From Deferribacteres bacterium (lineage in GTDB: Bacteria > Zhuqueibacterota > Zhuqueibacteria > Zhuqueibacterales > Geothermadaptataceae), in contig JACKDF010000005.1 of NCBI GenBank assembly GCA_020633655.1, positions 1 to 64,000 of the forward strand: a stretch of 64,000 nt of DNA, written 5' to 3'. The position numbers and the translations under genes were made by a program. Of the stretch, positions 34,410 to 44,142 are shown one piece after another. The notes under the pieces are model-generated. The model was not told where the DNA came from. It worked only from the letters and a program-made list of their open reading frames with translations, and ran no database searches. Within the stretch, counting starts at the first letter, position 1. The number at the start of each line of letters is the position of its first letter.

Positions 34410-36038
34410 ATGATTTTGATTCGAAATTTAAAAACAAGCACTTTAAAAACTCTCTGGATAACTTTATCCCTGATATTCTTTTACTCTGTGTCTACCGTGC
34501 ACGCAGGTTCAAAAACTGTTGTCGCCGGGCAATCCCTACAACAAAAAATACTTACTATGCAACCGGGAGATACCCTGCTTATTCGTGACGGACAGTATTT
34601 TGAAACCCTCGAAATAAATCAGGGCACAACTGAAGGCGCACCGATTGTCCTCATGGCTTATCCCGGGGAGAGACCTGTTATCACTTCCAGCAGTGGAAAT
34701 CCAATTGTTCTTGGGGATAATGTCGTGATGAATGGCCTGCTTATCGATCATGGGGGTGCTTCGGAAGATGCCATTAATATTCGTGGAAATTATAACACGA
34801 TTATCAACTGCGAAATTCGTAACGGAAAACGTGATGCAATCGAAATTAACAGCGGTGTTGGCCACCGCATTGAAAATAATGTTATTCATGATTTTGTCTG
34901 GCAGCCTGGCAAGGATGCGCACGGTATTGTTACAGACCCGGGTATTAAAGATTTAACCATTATTGGTAATACAATTTATAATTGTGGTGGCGATTGTATT
35001 CAGCTCTATGCCAGCGGTTCGGATCCAATATCCGACTACTCGAAAAATGTGGACATTATCAATAATATTCTCTACACGACCCTCGGTTCCTCCTCCGAGA
35101 ATGGCCTCGATTTTAAAGGTATAGATGGGGGATCCATCGTCGGCAATGAAATTTATGGTTTTGAGGACAAAGCGGTTGTCGTTCAGAAGGGGTGTCGCAA
35201 TCTTTTGTTTGAATCAAACATAATTCATGATAACCAACGTGGGATGGAGTTCCGTGGCGAAAATGACAAATCACAGGAAAATATGGTTATTCGGTACAAT
35301 GTTATTTACAATGTTTCGGATTATTACGCTGTGAAGTTCGACTGGGTGGATAATGTTGAGTTCGTGAATAATACGATCGCGTTTGTCAATGCACGTTCGA
35401 TTCTTATTGAAGAAGAGGGGCTGACAAACTCGAAAATAATTAATAATGTTATCTACCAGGCAGATGAACCGAAAATTGATGGTACGTTTGATGTGGAATA
35501 TCACCATAATGGATGGTTCCAGGTGGATGCCGGCCCTATGATTTCGAGCTCAGATGTAACCGGAAGTGATCCGGGATTTGCTTCTGTCAACACATTTGAT
35601 TTTCAATTGCGTGCAAATAGCCCACTTATCAATAAAGGGGCAAGTGTTGGATTAAGTTTTGTTGGCTCAGCGCCGGATATCGGTGCGTATGAATATGGTG
35701 CCGCGACGGCTGTTGCTGAAAACGATGATTTTGATACGGCAGTACCAAAAAGCTTTGTTTTGGAACAGAACTGGCCCAATCCGTTTTCTGCGACCCAATC
35801 AAATGTTACCCGAATTCCCATGAATCTTAATGAAGTGAGTTCCGTTACGATTACGGTCTATAATATTTTAGGTCAGTCGGTTAATGAAATTTATCATGGT
35901 GTTCTTGCAGGAGGCAAGCACGAATTGCAGTGGGACGGTCGTGATCAGTTTGGTAATCATGTTGCGCCGGGTGTTTATTATTATGAACTGAGAACACAAA
36001 ATGGAAGAATGGCAAAGCCCATGATTCTGGTTGATTAG
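34410..36038 (+). CDS. Secreted parallel beta-helix protein with FlgD-like C-terminal sorting domain
   Basis: AGGAG lies 7 bases before the ATG. Signal peptide about 1-32 (ends 'VHAGS'). From about 35 to 430 the sequence shows repeated PbH1 rungs with Asn/Ile/Val ladders ('IEINSGVGHRIENNVIHDF', 'LTIIGNTIYNCGGDCIQLY', 'VEFVNNTIAFVNARSILIE'), as in NosD/polysaccharide-lyase-like right-handed helices. Such folds bind or cleave polysaccharides; catalytic residues cannot be assigned. Residues about 448-542 are a FlgD-like domain ('FVLEQNWPNPF', 'VYNILGQSV', 'WDGRDQFGNHVAPGVYYYEL'), which directs type IX-like secretion or surface attachment in FCB phyla. Confidence 0.85.
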   Translation: MILIRNLKTSTLKTLWITLSLIFFYSVSTVHAGSKTVVAGQSLQQKILTMQPGDTLLIRDGQYFETLEINQGTTEGAPIVLMAYPGERPVITSSSGNPIVLGDNVVMNGLLIDHGGASEDAINIRGNYNTIINCEIRNGKRDAIEINSGVGHRIENNVIHDFVWQPGKDAHGIVTDPGIKDLTIIGNTIYNCGGDCIQLYASGSDPISDYSKNVDIINNILYTTLGSSSENGLDFKGIDGGSIVGNEIYGFEDKAVVVQKGCRNLLFESNIIHDNQRGMEFRGENDKSQENMVIRYNVIYNVSDYYAVKFDWVDNVEFVNNTIAFVNARSILIEEEGLTNSKIINNVIYQADEPKIDGTFDVEYHHNGWFQVDAGPMISSSDVTGSDPGFASVNTFDFQLRANSPLINKGASVGLSFVGSAPDIGAYEYGAATAVAENDDFDTAVPKSFVLEQNWPNPFSATQSNVTRIPMNLNEVSSVTITVYNILGQSVNEIYHGVLAGGKHELQWDGRDQFGNHVAPGVYYYELRTQNGRMAKPMILVD

Positions 36039-36266
36039 TCTGTTGAAGATAATGTCGTTTCAGTTGCAACGACGAAACCAAGTGTGTTGAAGCGGGGGAG
36101 CGCTTGCTAATTTGGAGAGAAATGCGTCCCGCTCTTAAGCTCAGAGCATCCCTTCGATTTCTCAAGGTTCATTTCTTTGCAATTCAGCGTTACCAGGTAA
36201 TGAAAATCAACATTAGATTGGCGAAATGGAAATCGAGCCTTGAGATTTATCCTGCGATCGATCAAA

Positions 36267-36387
36267 CTGTGTGAAAACATTTAAACTTCACGGAGGCTGA
36301 GCTTGTGGAAGCTTGACTCACGCTCAACCGGGCGATTCGACAGGCGCAGCAACCGGTTTACGCTGTATTTTCATACAGCCTGGACAA
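36267..36387. repeat. MITE/REP-like palindromic repeat, copy 1
   Basis: Outer arms CTGTGTGAAAA and TTTTCATACAG bracket inner arms GGCTGAGCTTGTGGAAGC and TTCGACAGGCGCAGC. It shares long stretches with copy 2 at 40027 (for example GAGGCTGAGCTTGT, CACGCTCAACCGGGCG, ACCGGTTTACGCTG). It lies between convergent genes. Confidence 0.75.
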
Positions 36388-36424
36388 ATTTGCCAGAGTA
36401 TATTTTAAATAGCAGCGTGGATTT

Positions 36425-37969
36425 TTAACTGATGGCTTTGTTTATGTAGCGGCAAAATTTGTTAAATATGCCAAACTCATCACTGCTTATTCCCTGGCCA
36501 ATCGCTGCGTGGCTGACGTATAACACAGCAATCGCCGTCTTGAACTTTAAAATTGGGAAGGTGGCAAAGGGAAAGTTTTTTACATATCGCGCTTCCTCAT
36601 GGGAATAATACTCATCTCCCAAAGATTCATTATAGGCCACTACATTAAACGGTTTACCTTCCTTAAATGTGCTTATAATTGTCCCTCGCGAACCATTAAA
36701 ATCAAAATTTGCCCAACGCATCGGATCATCCGGTGGCAAACCGAAATGGACTTTGTTGATGAGACTATTGGTCCGTTTTTCAAACAGAAATACCGCAGTA
36801 TATTTCATATTGACATAAGTGGACACACTCTGGGCCAAAGCCAGAATAAGCCCTTCGACATCTTTACCATGGGTTAATTTGGGAATCAATTCTTCCAGTA
36901 CTTTTAGTTCCATATCCCGCAAGTGCAATAAACTCTGCGTTTCTTTGAGTTTATTCGATTGCACATTGACATTTTTGCAGCTGCTTTCCAGCGTAATACA
37001 ATAATGCCGTAATCCCTCAGAACGTGTGTGCAGATCGTCGATCAAGTTGTAAATTTTGTCCCCGACCTGACGCACAACGCGTCGGTATTGCGTATGGGAA
37101 AAATCGAGAAACATACTCGCATTTTCTTGCCCCTCGTAGAAATAATGGTTCGCGTGGGTGCGATCGCAGAAAATTTTGGAGATCGAGTTTGAAACATAGA
37201 CGATGAGTTCCAGGGATTTTTCCCGGTTTTTATAGCGCAATAGTGTGTGGTCATCATGGTGCCGTAAAATGGCGCTGAACATGGCGACAGGCAGTCGCAA
37301 TTCTTCTGCTATTTCTGCACCAATCTCCGGGTGTTTTGCTCGCAAAATTTTCTCTTCAGCCTTGAAATAATCTGTGTAGCTGCGATGAATTTTGTTTATA
37401 CGATAACTTTTTTCCGGAGAAAAACGGGCGATAGCGAGTTTGCCAATGTCGTGAATAAGTGCAGTGATATAGGCTTCTTCTGGATTTGGGTAGCGTAACT
37501 CCGTCGCCATGCGCTCTGCAGCATAAGCTGCAAAAAGGGAGTGCTTCCAGTATTCGTGGATGTCGAAGAGGGTTTCGTTTTTCAACGCCAACTCATCGTG
37601 GAAAATATTCTGATTCGCCAATAATTCACGTATAGGATTCAAGCCAATGAAGTTGATCACCTTGGCGATAGTAATCGTTGAATTGGCGGGATCAAAGTGT
37701 CCCGTGAGTGTTACAAGGGATAAAACACGCAATGTCAAGGCCGGATCAGAGAGAATTGTGTGGATGATTTTTTTAATTGGCGGCATATTTTCATCCAACA
37801 GGGATTGCAGCTCGAGGAATATTTCTGGGGTCGCAGGCAGTTTGTGCACCTCAAATGGTTTATCCAGAATGTTGAGTAAATTACTGATTGGAATACTCCT
37901 GTTTAAAAGTCCTATCTGCAAAGAGTTGGATCTGAAACGCACATGAAGGTTAATACTAATGATCGGCAA
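36425..37969 (-). CDS. HDOD-domain signalling protein with C-terminal GAF-like domain
   Basis: An HDOD domain (about 35-290) retains an HD motif ('YITALIHDIGKLAIARFSPE') and 'SDPALTLRVLSLV', as in HDOD regulators of the cell cycle, motility and second messengers. A helical linker (about 290-365) leads to a GAF-like sensor (about 370-510: 'MKYTAVFLFEKRTNSLINKVHFGL', 'FPILKFKTAIAVLYVSHAAIG'). The start is uncertain: the frame opens at TTG 37969 with no ribosome site, and there is no ATG until inside the domain. AGGAG just before codon 32 suggests a non-ATG start there. Partner unknown. Confidence 0.8.
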   Translation of the reverse strand: MPIISINLHVRFRSNSLQIGLLNRSIPISNLLNILDKPFEVHKLPATPEIFLELQSLLDENMPPIKKIIHTILSDPALTLRVLSLVTLTGHFDPANSTITIAKVINFIGLNPIRELLANQNIFHDELALKNETLFDIHEYWKHSLFAAYAAERMATELRYPNPEEAYITALIHDIGKLAIARFSPEKSYRINKIHRSYTDYFKAEEKILRAKHPEIGAEIAEELRLPVAMFSAILRHHDDHTLLRYKNREKSLELIVYVSNSISKIFCDRTHANHYFYEGQENASMFLDFSHTQYRRVVRQVGDKIYNLIDDLHTRSEGLRHYCITLESSCKNVNVQSNKLKETQSLLHLRDMELKVLEELIPKLTHGKDVEGLILALAQSVSTYVNMKYTAVFLFEKRTNSLINKVHFGLPPDDPMRWANFDFNGSRGTIISTFKEGKPFNVVAYNESLGDEYYSHEEARYVKNFPFATFPILKFKTAIAVLYVSHAAIGQGISSDEFGIFNKFCRYINKAIS

Positions 37970-38150
37970 ATTCTTTGGTGAGATGAATTAAGATATGGGA
38001 TTGGGAATTTCTCTTTGCAGGAATCGTTTCGAAATTGGCTACCCAAAAACGAAATTTGTCCAATAAATGCGAAAGCGCATGAAACTGGTATTCTTTTACC
38101 GATGCAATCTCAGGGCAGGAGGGAACACCACAGTAATTTACAAAACTGGA

Positions 38151-38618
38151 TTATTCATATCGGTTAATATAGCTGCTGTAATCCTTTATGGTTGGTGTGT
38201 ACTCTCCTTGCATGAGCGGTGATGAAATCATAAAATCCGCTGTTGAACGGTTGCAGGCAATTGGCAGGTTGTAAAGCACAGCGATTCGCAGTAACGCCTT
38301 CACATCGACATCATGCGGGTGTGGTTGCATCGGATCCCAGAAGAAAATCATGCAGTCGATTTGGCCATCAACAATCATGCTCCCCAATTGCTGATCACCA
38401 CCTAAGGGACCTGATTTGAGCCGTTTGATTTTCGGCGTCATTTTGATTTCACCGTTTTCGAATTTTTTATCAAAGGCTTTCTGCAGGATCATGCCCGTCG
38501 TTCCGGTACAGATCAGATTGTGACCTGCAAGTATTTCATCATTCCATTCAACCCATTCGACAAGATCGTTTTTTCGATTGTCATGGGCAACGAGCGCAAC
38601 ATTTTTTTGAATATTCAT
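38151..38618 (-). CDS. mgsA: Methylglyoxal synthase
   Basis: Converts dihydroxyacetone phosphate to methylglyoxal plus phosphate, a glycolytic bypass. Phosphate-binding 'LICTGTTGMILQKAF', the catalytic Asp in 'LKSGPLGGDQQLG' and 'FFWDPMQPHPHDVDVKALLR' are diagnostic. Length 155 is normal. AGAGGT precedes the ATG by 5-6 bases. Stands alone between the HDOD gene and the aminotransferase, with 121-180 base gaps. Confidence 0.95.
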   Translation of the reverse strand: MNIQKNVALVAHDNRKNDLVEWVEWNDEILAGHNLICTGTTGMILQKAFDKKFENGEIKMTPKIKRLKSGPLGGDQQLGSMIVDGQIDCMIFFWDPMQPHPHDVDVKALLRIAVLYNLPIACNRSTADFMISSPLMQGEYTPTIKDYSSYINRYE

Positions 38619-38739
38619 CTTGACCTCTAATTCTTGTTACTGTTTGAAGCAAAGATACAACACACGTGTTATCTCCCTGTTATCGAATGATGAATTATTT
38701 GTTAAAATGCATGCTGGTTTTACTTGATTTGCAAGACAG

Positions 38740-39876
38740 TTATATGTCCCGCAATATTTTTCCGGCTACCTCAAGTGTCTTGTCCTCCTTTGCAAAACAA
38801 AAACGAACCACTTTGTTGTCGGCTCCATCATGATAAAAAACAGACACCGGTATGGAGGCAATTTTATGCTTCCTGGTCATTTCAATTGCAAATTCTGTAT
38901 CGGGCATAGAGCTAATTGCAGAGTAATCCATCATTTGAAAATAGGTGCCATTGCACGATAAAGGTTTGAATCGGGAGCCGTTCATCACCTGCAGGAATTT
39001 GTCGCGTTTCTGCTGATAAAATACGCCCAGGTTTAGGTATTTATCCTCCTTTAAAATGTATTGCGATAATGCATGTTGAATAGGGGTGTTGATGGTGAAG
39101 GCGTTGAATTGGTGTACTTTTCGCAATTCCGTTGTTAAGGCTTTGGGGGCGAGTGTGTATCCGATTTTCCAACCGGTAACGTGATAGGTTTTGCCAAAAG
39201 AACTAATGGCAATTGATCTTGCCGCGAGCTCCGGAATGGTGACCACACTGTGGTGTTTGTGCCCGTCGAAAATTATATGCTCGTAGACTTCATCACTGAT
39301 AATAAAGATCCCTGTGTTTTTCGTCAGCGCTGCCAGCTGCTGCAGGTCATCCGCATTGAGTATTGCTCCGGTTGGATTGTGAGGTGAATTGATTATTATG
39401 AGTTTTGTTTTGTTGTTGATTGCCTTCTCGACCTGCTGCCAATCGATTGAATAATCGGGAAAATCGAGTTTGATCTGAACGGGTTTTCCTCCGTTGAGTT
39501 GAATCACTGGAATATAGAGATCATAGGCTGGATCGAAAATAATGACTTCATCACCTGGGTGGACAAGTGCTGTAATGGCACAAAACAGCGCTTCCGAGGC
39601 ACCTGCTGTGAGGGTGATCTCAGTTTCCGGATCGTATTTACGACCGTAAAGTTTTTCCGTCTTTGCTGAAATACGCTGACGCAACAAAGGCAAACCCGGT
39701 GATAAAGCGTACTGGTTGTGTCCAGCTTTCATGAAATGATAAACCAGATCAATCAGTTCCGGATCACAGTGGAAATCCGGAAAACCTTGTGACAGATTGA
39801 TGGCATTTTCTTGTAGAGCAAGACCGCTCATTGTAGTAAAAATAGTTGTACCAACCTGTGGCAGTTTTGAATTCAT
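38740..39876 (-). CDS. Class I PLP aminotransferase (methionine/kynurenine type, YbdL-like)
   Basis: Fold-type I aminotransferase. N-terminal 'AINLSQGFPDFHCDPELID' and 'HNQYALSPGLPLLRQRIS' are typical of the YbdL/kynurenine aminotransferase group. 'INSPHNPTGAILN' supplies the Asn, 'IISDEVYEHIIF' the Asp, and 'SSFGKTYHVTGWKIGY' the PLP-binding Lys. It probably transfers amino groups from methionine or aromatic amino acids to 2-oxo acids. Length 378 is standard. AGGAT lies a few bases upstream of the ATG. Substrate choice within the family is not decidable here. Confidence 0.92.
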   Translation of the reverse strand: MNSKLPQVGTTIFTTMSGLALQENAINLSQGFPDFHCDPELIDLVYHFMKAGHNQYALSPGLPLLRQRISAKTEKLYGRKYDPETEITLTAGASEALFCAITALVHPGDEVIIFDPAYDLYIPVIQLNGGKPVQIKLDFPDYSIDWQQVEKAINNKTKLIIINSPHNPTGAILNADDLQQLAALTKNTGIFIISDEVYEHIIFDGHKHHSVVTIPELAARSIAISSFGKTYHVTGWKIGYTLAPKALTTELRKVHQFNAFTINTPIQHALSQYILKEDKYLNLGVFYQQKRDKFLQVMNGSRFKPLSCNGTYFQMMDYSAISSMPDTEFAIEMTRKHKIASIPVSVFYHDGADNKVVRFCFAKEDKTLEVAGKILRDI

Positions 39877-40426
39877 AAATAATCCTGTTTGTTATTCTAG
39901 GTGAACCATATTTTTTGTTTTAGCAAATGCGGCTGTTTGTAAATTTTTCTCATGAAATACTTAACGTGTGTTTTACTTTCAATATCTATACTGATTTGCA
40001 AAAGTAATGTCCGATACACGTCCAAGCTGTATGAAAACCCACGGAGGCTGAGCTTGTCGAAGCCGGGTTCACGCTCAACCGGGCGCTTCGACAGTCTCAG
40101 CGACCGGTTTACGCTGCATTTTTACACAGCCTTGACAACCTGAGCCTTTTTATAGGACATTACTTTTACAAATTGCTTTAAAAAAATTTGGTCCTATTTT
40201 TTGTTCTATTTATGAATTGGTGAAAAGATAGTATCATATTTCGTTAAAAAATATAAGAGAAACGGTAAGCAAAGCCAGCAAAATAATGAACAGATGTTGT
40301 ACTTTTTTAGGGGAACGGATTTATTTGGCTTGCGTTAGTTTATTTGATTAATTAAAATGACGGTTCTGTTTCTGGCCTAAAAAAGAACCAGTGAATTCGT
40401 AAATCGCGATGAAAATGGAGAATGAC
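39877..40426. other. Divergent intergenic region with repeat copy 2
   Basis: 550 bases between the aminotransferase (-) and propeller gene (+). It holds the palindromic repeat at 40027-40138; the rest is AT-rich with no gene. Confidence 0.6.
40027..40138. repeat. MITE/REP-like palindromic repeat, copy 2
   Basis: Outer arms CTGTATGAAAA and TTTTTACACAG; inner arms GCTGAGCTTGTCGAAGC (40047-40063) and GCTTCGACAGTCTCAGC (40085-40101) pair at 15 of 17 positions. The core sequence GAGGCTGAGCTTGTCGAAGC resembles a repeat family frequent between genes of many environmental bacteria (general knowledge). Confidence 0.75.
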
Positions 40427-41389
40427 ATGAGAATAAAGGAACTCCTTTTATTTTGTACAGCATTTTTTTTAACGCAGTCCATAACAGCAGGAGAATGGCA
40501 TGCAACCTCTGCGCCTGTGGAACTTGTGCGTAACGAAAGTGCAAACTATATGAATCCGCTCTGGTCAGTGGATGGACGATATTTGGCGTTTACCAAGGCA
40601 AATTATCGGGGTATTCTCATTTTAGATACACAAACACAGGCAGTAAATGAAATAAATGATGAAATCGGTGCAGGTTTTGGCATGCTTTGGTCCCAGCAAA
40701 AGCCGGAGCTTCTAACGCGTGTTGCAGAGTATCGAGGATATCGACGCTATTCTGCCGTGAAAGTTTTTCAGGTTGAGGTGAATACAGAAATTACGATCGT
40801 ACCCTATCAAAAAAGCATGCCGGATGTGCCTCGCTGGACTGAAACAGGGAACGTTTACTATGCCGATAATTCAGGAATAAAGCTCGTCGCCCGCTCGAAT
40901 GGTGTAACGAATCTGGCGAAGGCAAAGGTGCCACAGAACTTGTTTGTGGTACAAAGACGTGCACTTGCAGTTACCAAAACACCGGATGCATCGCCTGTGA
41001 ATGTTCCGGATTTCGCTCAAATGCGAGTCATCAATCTCTCCTGGTCGCCCGATTTTACAAAAATTGTTTTTGAAGTGATTGGTGGTACTATGTACACAAT
41101 GGATGCCGATGCGAAGAATATAACCAATCTGGGAATCGGTTTTCGGCCAAAATGGTCGCCGGACAGCCGTGCCATTGTATTTATGCTCAGCGAAGATGAC
41201 GGCCATCGTTTCACAAAGTCGGATTTATACATTATTAATGCGGATGGCACTGGACGTAGTGAGATTACCTCAACTCCTGATATCCTGGAGATGAATCCTT
41301 CCTGGGGATACGATGGAGGTAGTTTGGTTTACGATGTTTTGGGAGAAGGAGCAATTTACTCCATTGAAGTTCAGCATTCTGCAGAATAA
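40427..41389 (+). CDS. Exported TolB/WD40-like (PD40) beta-propeller protein
   Basis: The start at ATG 40427 is chosen for GGAG 6 bases upstream; the frame also allows 40409. Signal peptide about 1-22 (ends 'SITAG'). Blades recur with 'NPLWSVDGRYLAFTK', 'LSWSPDFTKIVFEV', 'PKWSPDSRAIVFML' and 'NPSWGYDGGSLVYDV', the PD40/TolB pattern with 'INADGTGRSEIT'. About six blades are visible in 320 residues. Propellers of this kind are periplasmic or surface interaction modules; no enzyme site is seen. It is 131 bases before the amidase gene on the same strand, so co-expression is possible. Confidence 0.85.
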   Translation: MRIKELLLFCTAFFLTQSITAGEWHATSAPVELVRNESANYMNPLWSVDGRYLAFTKANYRGILILDTQTQAVNEINDEIGAGFGMLWSQQKPELLTRVAEYRGYRRYSAVKVFQVEVNTEITIVPYQKSMPDVPRWTETGNVYYADNSGIKLVARSNGVTNLAKAKVPQNLFVVQRRALAVTKTPDASPVNVPDFAQMRVINLSWSPDFTKIVFEVIGGTMYTMDADAKNITNLGIGFRPKWSPDSRAIVFMLSEDDGHRFTKSDLYIINADGTGRSEITSTPDILEMNPSWGYDGGSLVYDVLGEGAIYSIEVQHSAE

Positions 41390-41520
41390 AATGATCTGTC
41401 CTTGGAGAGCATTTTCATACATATTCATCAACGATACGTCATTTAAAACAGGTAATTTGAATGAATTTAATCCTTTCATGCCGTTTTTTGAAAGGCCTAT
41501 AAATTAAAGCGAGAGCCTTC

Positions 41521-44007
41521 ATGAAAAGAATAATTGCGTTACTTTGCATCTTGATTACACCACAGCTTTTTGCACAGACGATAACAGGCCTGGATGGCTG
41601 GACGATCTATCTCGATCCGGGGCATAGCCAGACTGAAAATATGGGTATTTATAATTACTCCGAAGCGCAAAAAGTAGTTCGGGTTGCTCTGGCGATGCGC
41701 CAACTATTTTTTGATCATACAGATATCGGCGATGTTTATCTTTCCCGTGAAAACGATGAAGTGAGTGTTGGACTTAGCCAGCGCAGTGATGAAGCGAATC
41801 AGTTGGGTGCCGATTGGTATCATTCCATTCACAGCAATGCCGGTGGGCCGGATGCAAACAACACGCTAATGCTCTGGGGACAATATTCCGATGGGCGTGA
41901 AAAAGTGCCGAACGGCGGCAAAGCGATGAGTGATATTATGCTTGTCAATCTCACAGATGGATACCGTATTCCGACAATTGGCTCCCGCGGTGATTGCAGC
42001 TTTTACGGCGGTTGTAATGGTGGACCCTATCTTTCTGTGAATCGGCGCACAACAATGCCTTCGGAATTGAGTGAAGCCGGATTTCATACTAATCCAACAC
42101 AAAATACCCGTAACATGAATGCTGATTGGAAGCGTCTTGAGGCCTATTCTTTTTTCTGGTCTATCCTGCAGTTTCATGGTATTGAAGTGCCACGCGTGGG
42201 TATCGTAACAGGTATTATTACGGACAAAGAAACCGGTGTGCCACTCAATGGCGTGACCGTGCAGTTGGGCGATAGTACAGTTGTCACGGATACTTATGAG
42301 TCCCTCTTCAAAAATTATTCAACAGATCCGGATTTATTACATAACGGATTTTACTTTTTTGAAAATCTACCAGACACCAGTTTCACAATACATCTCGAAA
42401 AAGATGGTTATTATCCTGATTCAGTACAGGTCGTCTTAAAGGATGATTTTTTCACTTTTGTTGACCGGCAAATGGTGTCAAAAATTCCCCCACAAGTGAC
42501 ATCTACAATTCCAGTTGCCAGCGATTCTGGCGTATCTATTCTTGCTTTAGTCCAAATTAATTTTAACCGGCCAATGGAGCGTTCATCTGTAGAAAATGCA
42601 TTCCATATCACACCAGAAGTTGCGTCAGAATTTATCTGGCAGAGTGGTGATAAGCGCTTAATTATCAATCCAGAAACGTTGCAATCGTTAACTGAATATC
42701 ACGTTGTAATCGATACGACCGCACATGATTTACTCGGAAAATCAATGGATGGCAATAACGATGGCATTCCCGGGGACGCTTTTGAACTGGTATTCACCAC
42801 AGGAATTGACGAACATCCACCAGCTGTATCGAAAGTATATCCGATTAATGGAGCAAAACTTGTTGAATTACAACCAATTGTAAACATTACTTTTGATGAG
42901 TTGCTTGATGACAGTACACGAAATGCGGACCTTTTTTCTGTTGCAAACAGTAGCGGGGATATCATTTCAGGAGTATGGAAATATTTTGATGTCGATGAAA
43001 AAACGACCGTTAATTTTTTCCCAAAACAACAATTTGAACCGGGTACTGTGTTTAAAACCAAAGCCGATATGGGTATTTCTGATTTAATTGGCAATGCAAC
43101 TAAAATTATACGAAATTTTTCTTTCACAACCGGAAGTGACTATTTTAGAACGACTTCGATTGATGACTTTAACGGTGGTGTTACGGATAATTGGTGGCAA
43201 CCACAGCAAAGTGGATCTACTGGCGGTATTGTCACCGATTCTACCAATCGATCTTTCGAGCGTGGTAATGTAAATGTCTTAACATCCAGCACAGGCGCCT
43301 TGAAAATTAATTATGGCTGGGATGATTCGGGCAGTCATTTAATTCGTACTTATTTGTCGAAGGGTACACCGCGTGCGGTTGAATTCACCAAAGATTATAT
43401 ACTGCAAGCTTACGTTTTCGGCGATGGAAGTAACAACGGTTTCCGGTTTGCGGTAGACGATAATGTGGGGTTTAGCGGGCATGAGGTGAGTCCCTGGTTC
43501 GAAATTGACTGGATTGGTTGGAAGCTGGTCTCCTGGAACATGGCAAAAGATGGTGCCGGTTCCTGGATTGGTGACGGGAATTTGGATGGAACTCTTAGAA
43601 TTGATAGCTTTCAGTTAACGCAGCTCGACGAAGGGGACAAATATGGTTCGATTATAATTGACGATCTGCGCCTTGCTCAAAGTGTGCCGGTTTCCGTTGC
43701 AGAACACGATGATGCGAAAGTGCCCGATGCATTTGTGCTTGAACAGAATTATCCAAATCCCTTCAATCCTGAGACCACAATTTCATTTACTCTAACTGAA
43801 TCACGTCCAGATGTTCATTTGGTAGTACATGATATCCTGGGAAGACATGTACGAACGGTAACGCAAGGGAGCTTTGCACCCGGGAATTATAAATTCGTCT
43901 GGGATGGTCGTAGTGATAGGGGAGAACGAATGCCAAGTGGTGTCTACACTTATACTTTGAGAGCAAAGGGTGTGTTTTTGATGAAGCGGATGGTATTATT
44001 GAAATAA
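41521..44007 (+). CDS. Large secreted N-acetylmuramoyl-L-alanine amidase with Ig-like modules and FlgD-like sorting domain
   Basis: Cleaves the amide bond between MurNAc and the peptide stem. After a signal peptide (about 1-20), the Amidase_3 domain (about 22-225) has zinc ligands in 'IYLDPGHSQTE' (His), 'YSEAQKV' (Glu) and 'HSIHSNAG' (His), and the catalytic Glu in 'PSELSEAGFHTNP'. Then come a carboxypeptidase-regulatory-like beta domain (about 228-320), two Big_5-like Ig domains (about 322-425 and 426-543), a beta-rich possible carbohydrate-binding region (about 545-725), and a FlgD-like C-terminal domain ('FVLEQNYPNPFNPETTISF', 'WDGRSDRGERMPSGVYTYTL'). 828 residues is far larger than housekeeping amidases, pointing to a surface or secreted role. 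Two terminators follow. Confidence 0.9.
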   Translation: MKRIIALLCILITPQLFAQTITGLDGWTIYLDPGHSQTENMGIYNYSEAQKVVRVALAMRQLFFDHTDIGDVYLSRENDEVSVGLSQRSDEANQLGADWYHSIHSNAGGPDANNTLMLWGQYSDGREKVPNGGKAMSDIMLVNLTDGYRIPTIGSRGDCSFYGGCNGGPYLSVNRRTTMPSELSEAGFHTNPTQNTRNMNADWKRLEAYSFFWSILQFHGIEVPRVGIVTGIITDKETGVPLNGVTVQLGDSTVVTDTYESLFKNYSTDPDLLHNGFYFFENLPDTSFTIHLEKDGYYPDSVQVVLKDDFFTFVDRQMVSKIPPQVTSTIPVASDSGVSILALVQINFNRPMERSSVENAFHITPEVASEFIWQSGDKRLIINPETLQSLTEYHVVIDTTAHDLLGKSMDGNNDGIPGDAFELVFTTGIDEHPPAVSKVYPINGAKLVELQPIVNITFDELLDDSTRNADLFSVANSSGDIISGVWKYFDVDEKTTVNFFPKQQFEPGTVFKTKADMGISDLIGNATKIIRNFSFTTGSDYFRTTSIDDFNGGVTDNWWQPQQSGSTGGIVTDSTNRSFERGNVNVLTSSTGALKINYGWDDSGSHLIRTYLSKGTPRAVEFTKDYILQAYVFGDGSNNGFRFAVDDNVGFSGHEVSPWFEIDWIGWKLVSWNMAKDGAGSWIGDGNLDGTLRIDSFQLTQLDEGDKYGSIIIDDLRLAQSVPVSVAEHDDAKVPDAFVLEQNYPNPFNPETTISFTLTESRPDVHLVVHDILGRHVRTVTQGSFAPGNYKFVWDGRSDRGERMPSGVYTYTLRAKGVFLMKRMVLLK

Positions 44008-44028
44008 TGCCTCTGCTTTTACGAAAAT

Positions 44029-44075
44029 TACCACGCTCAATTACTTATAATGCGTAAAGGCGTGGTATTTTTTTA
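44029..44075 (+). terminator. Rho-independent terminator after the amidase gene
   Basis: TACCACGC (44029-44036) and GCGTGGTA (44060-44067), a 23-base loop, then eight T. Confidence 0.75.
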
Positions 44076-44115
44076 TCAGATGTACAGGAAACATGACCCG
44101 AATTGAAATTAAAAT

Positions 44116-44141
44116 GCCTCTCATTAAGTGAGAGGCTTTTT
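44116..44141. terminator. Rho-independent terminator, convergent genes
   Basis: GCCTCTCA (44116-44123), loop TTAAG, TGAGAGGC (44129-44136), then TTTTTATT. Serves the minus-strand zinc-ribbon gene and backs up the amidase terminator. Confidence 0.88.
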
Positions 44142-44142
44142 A

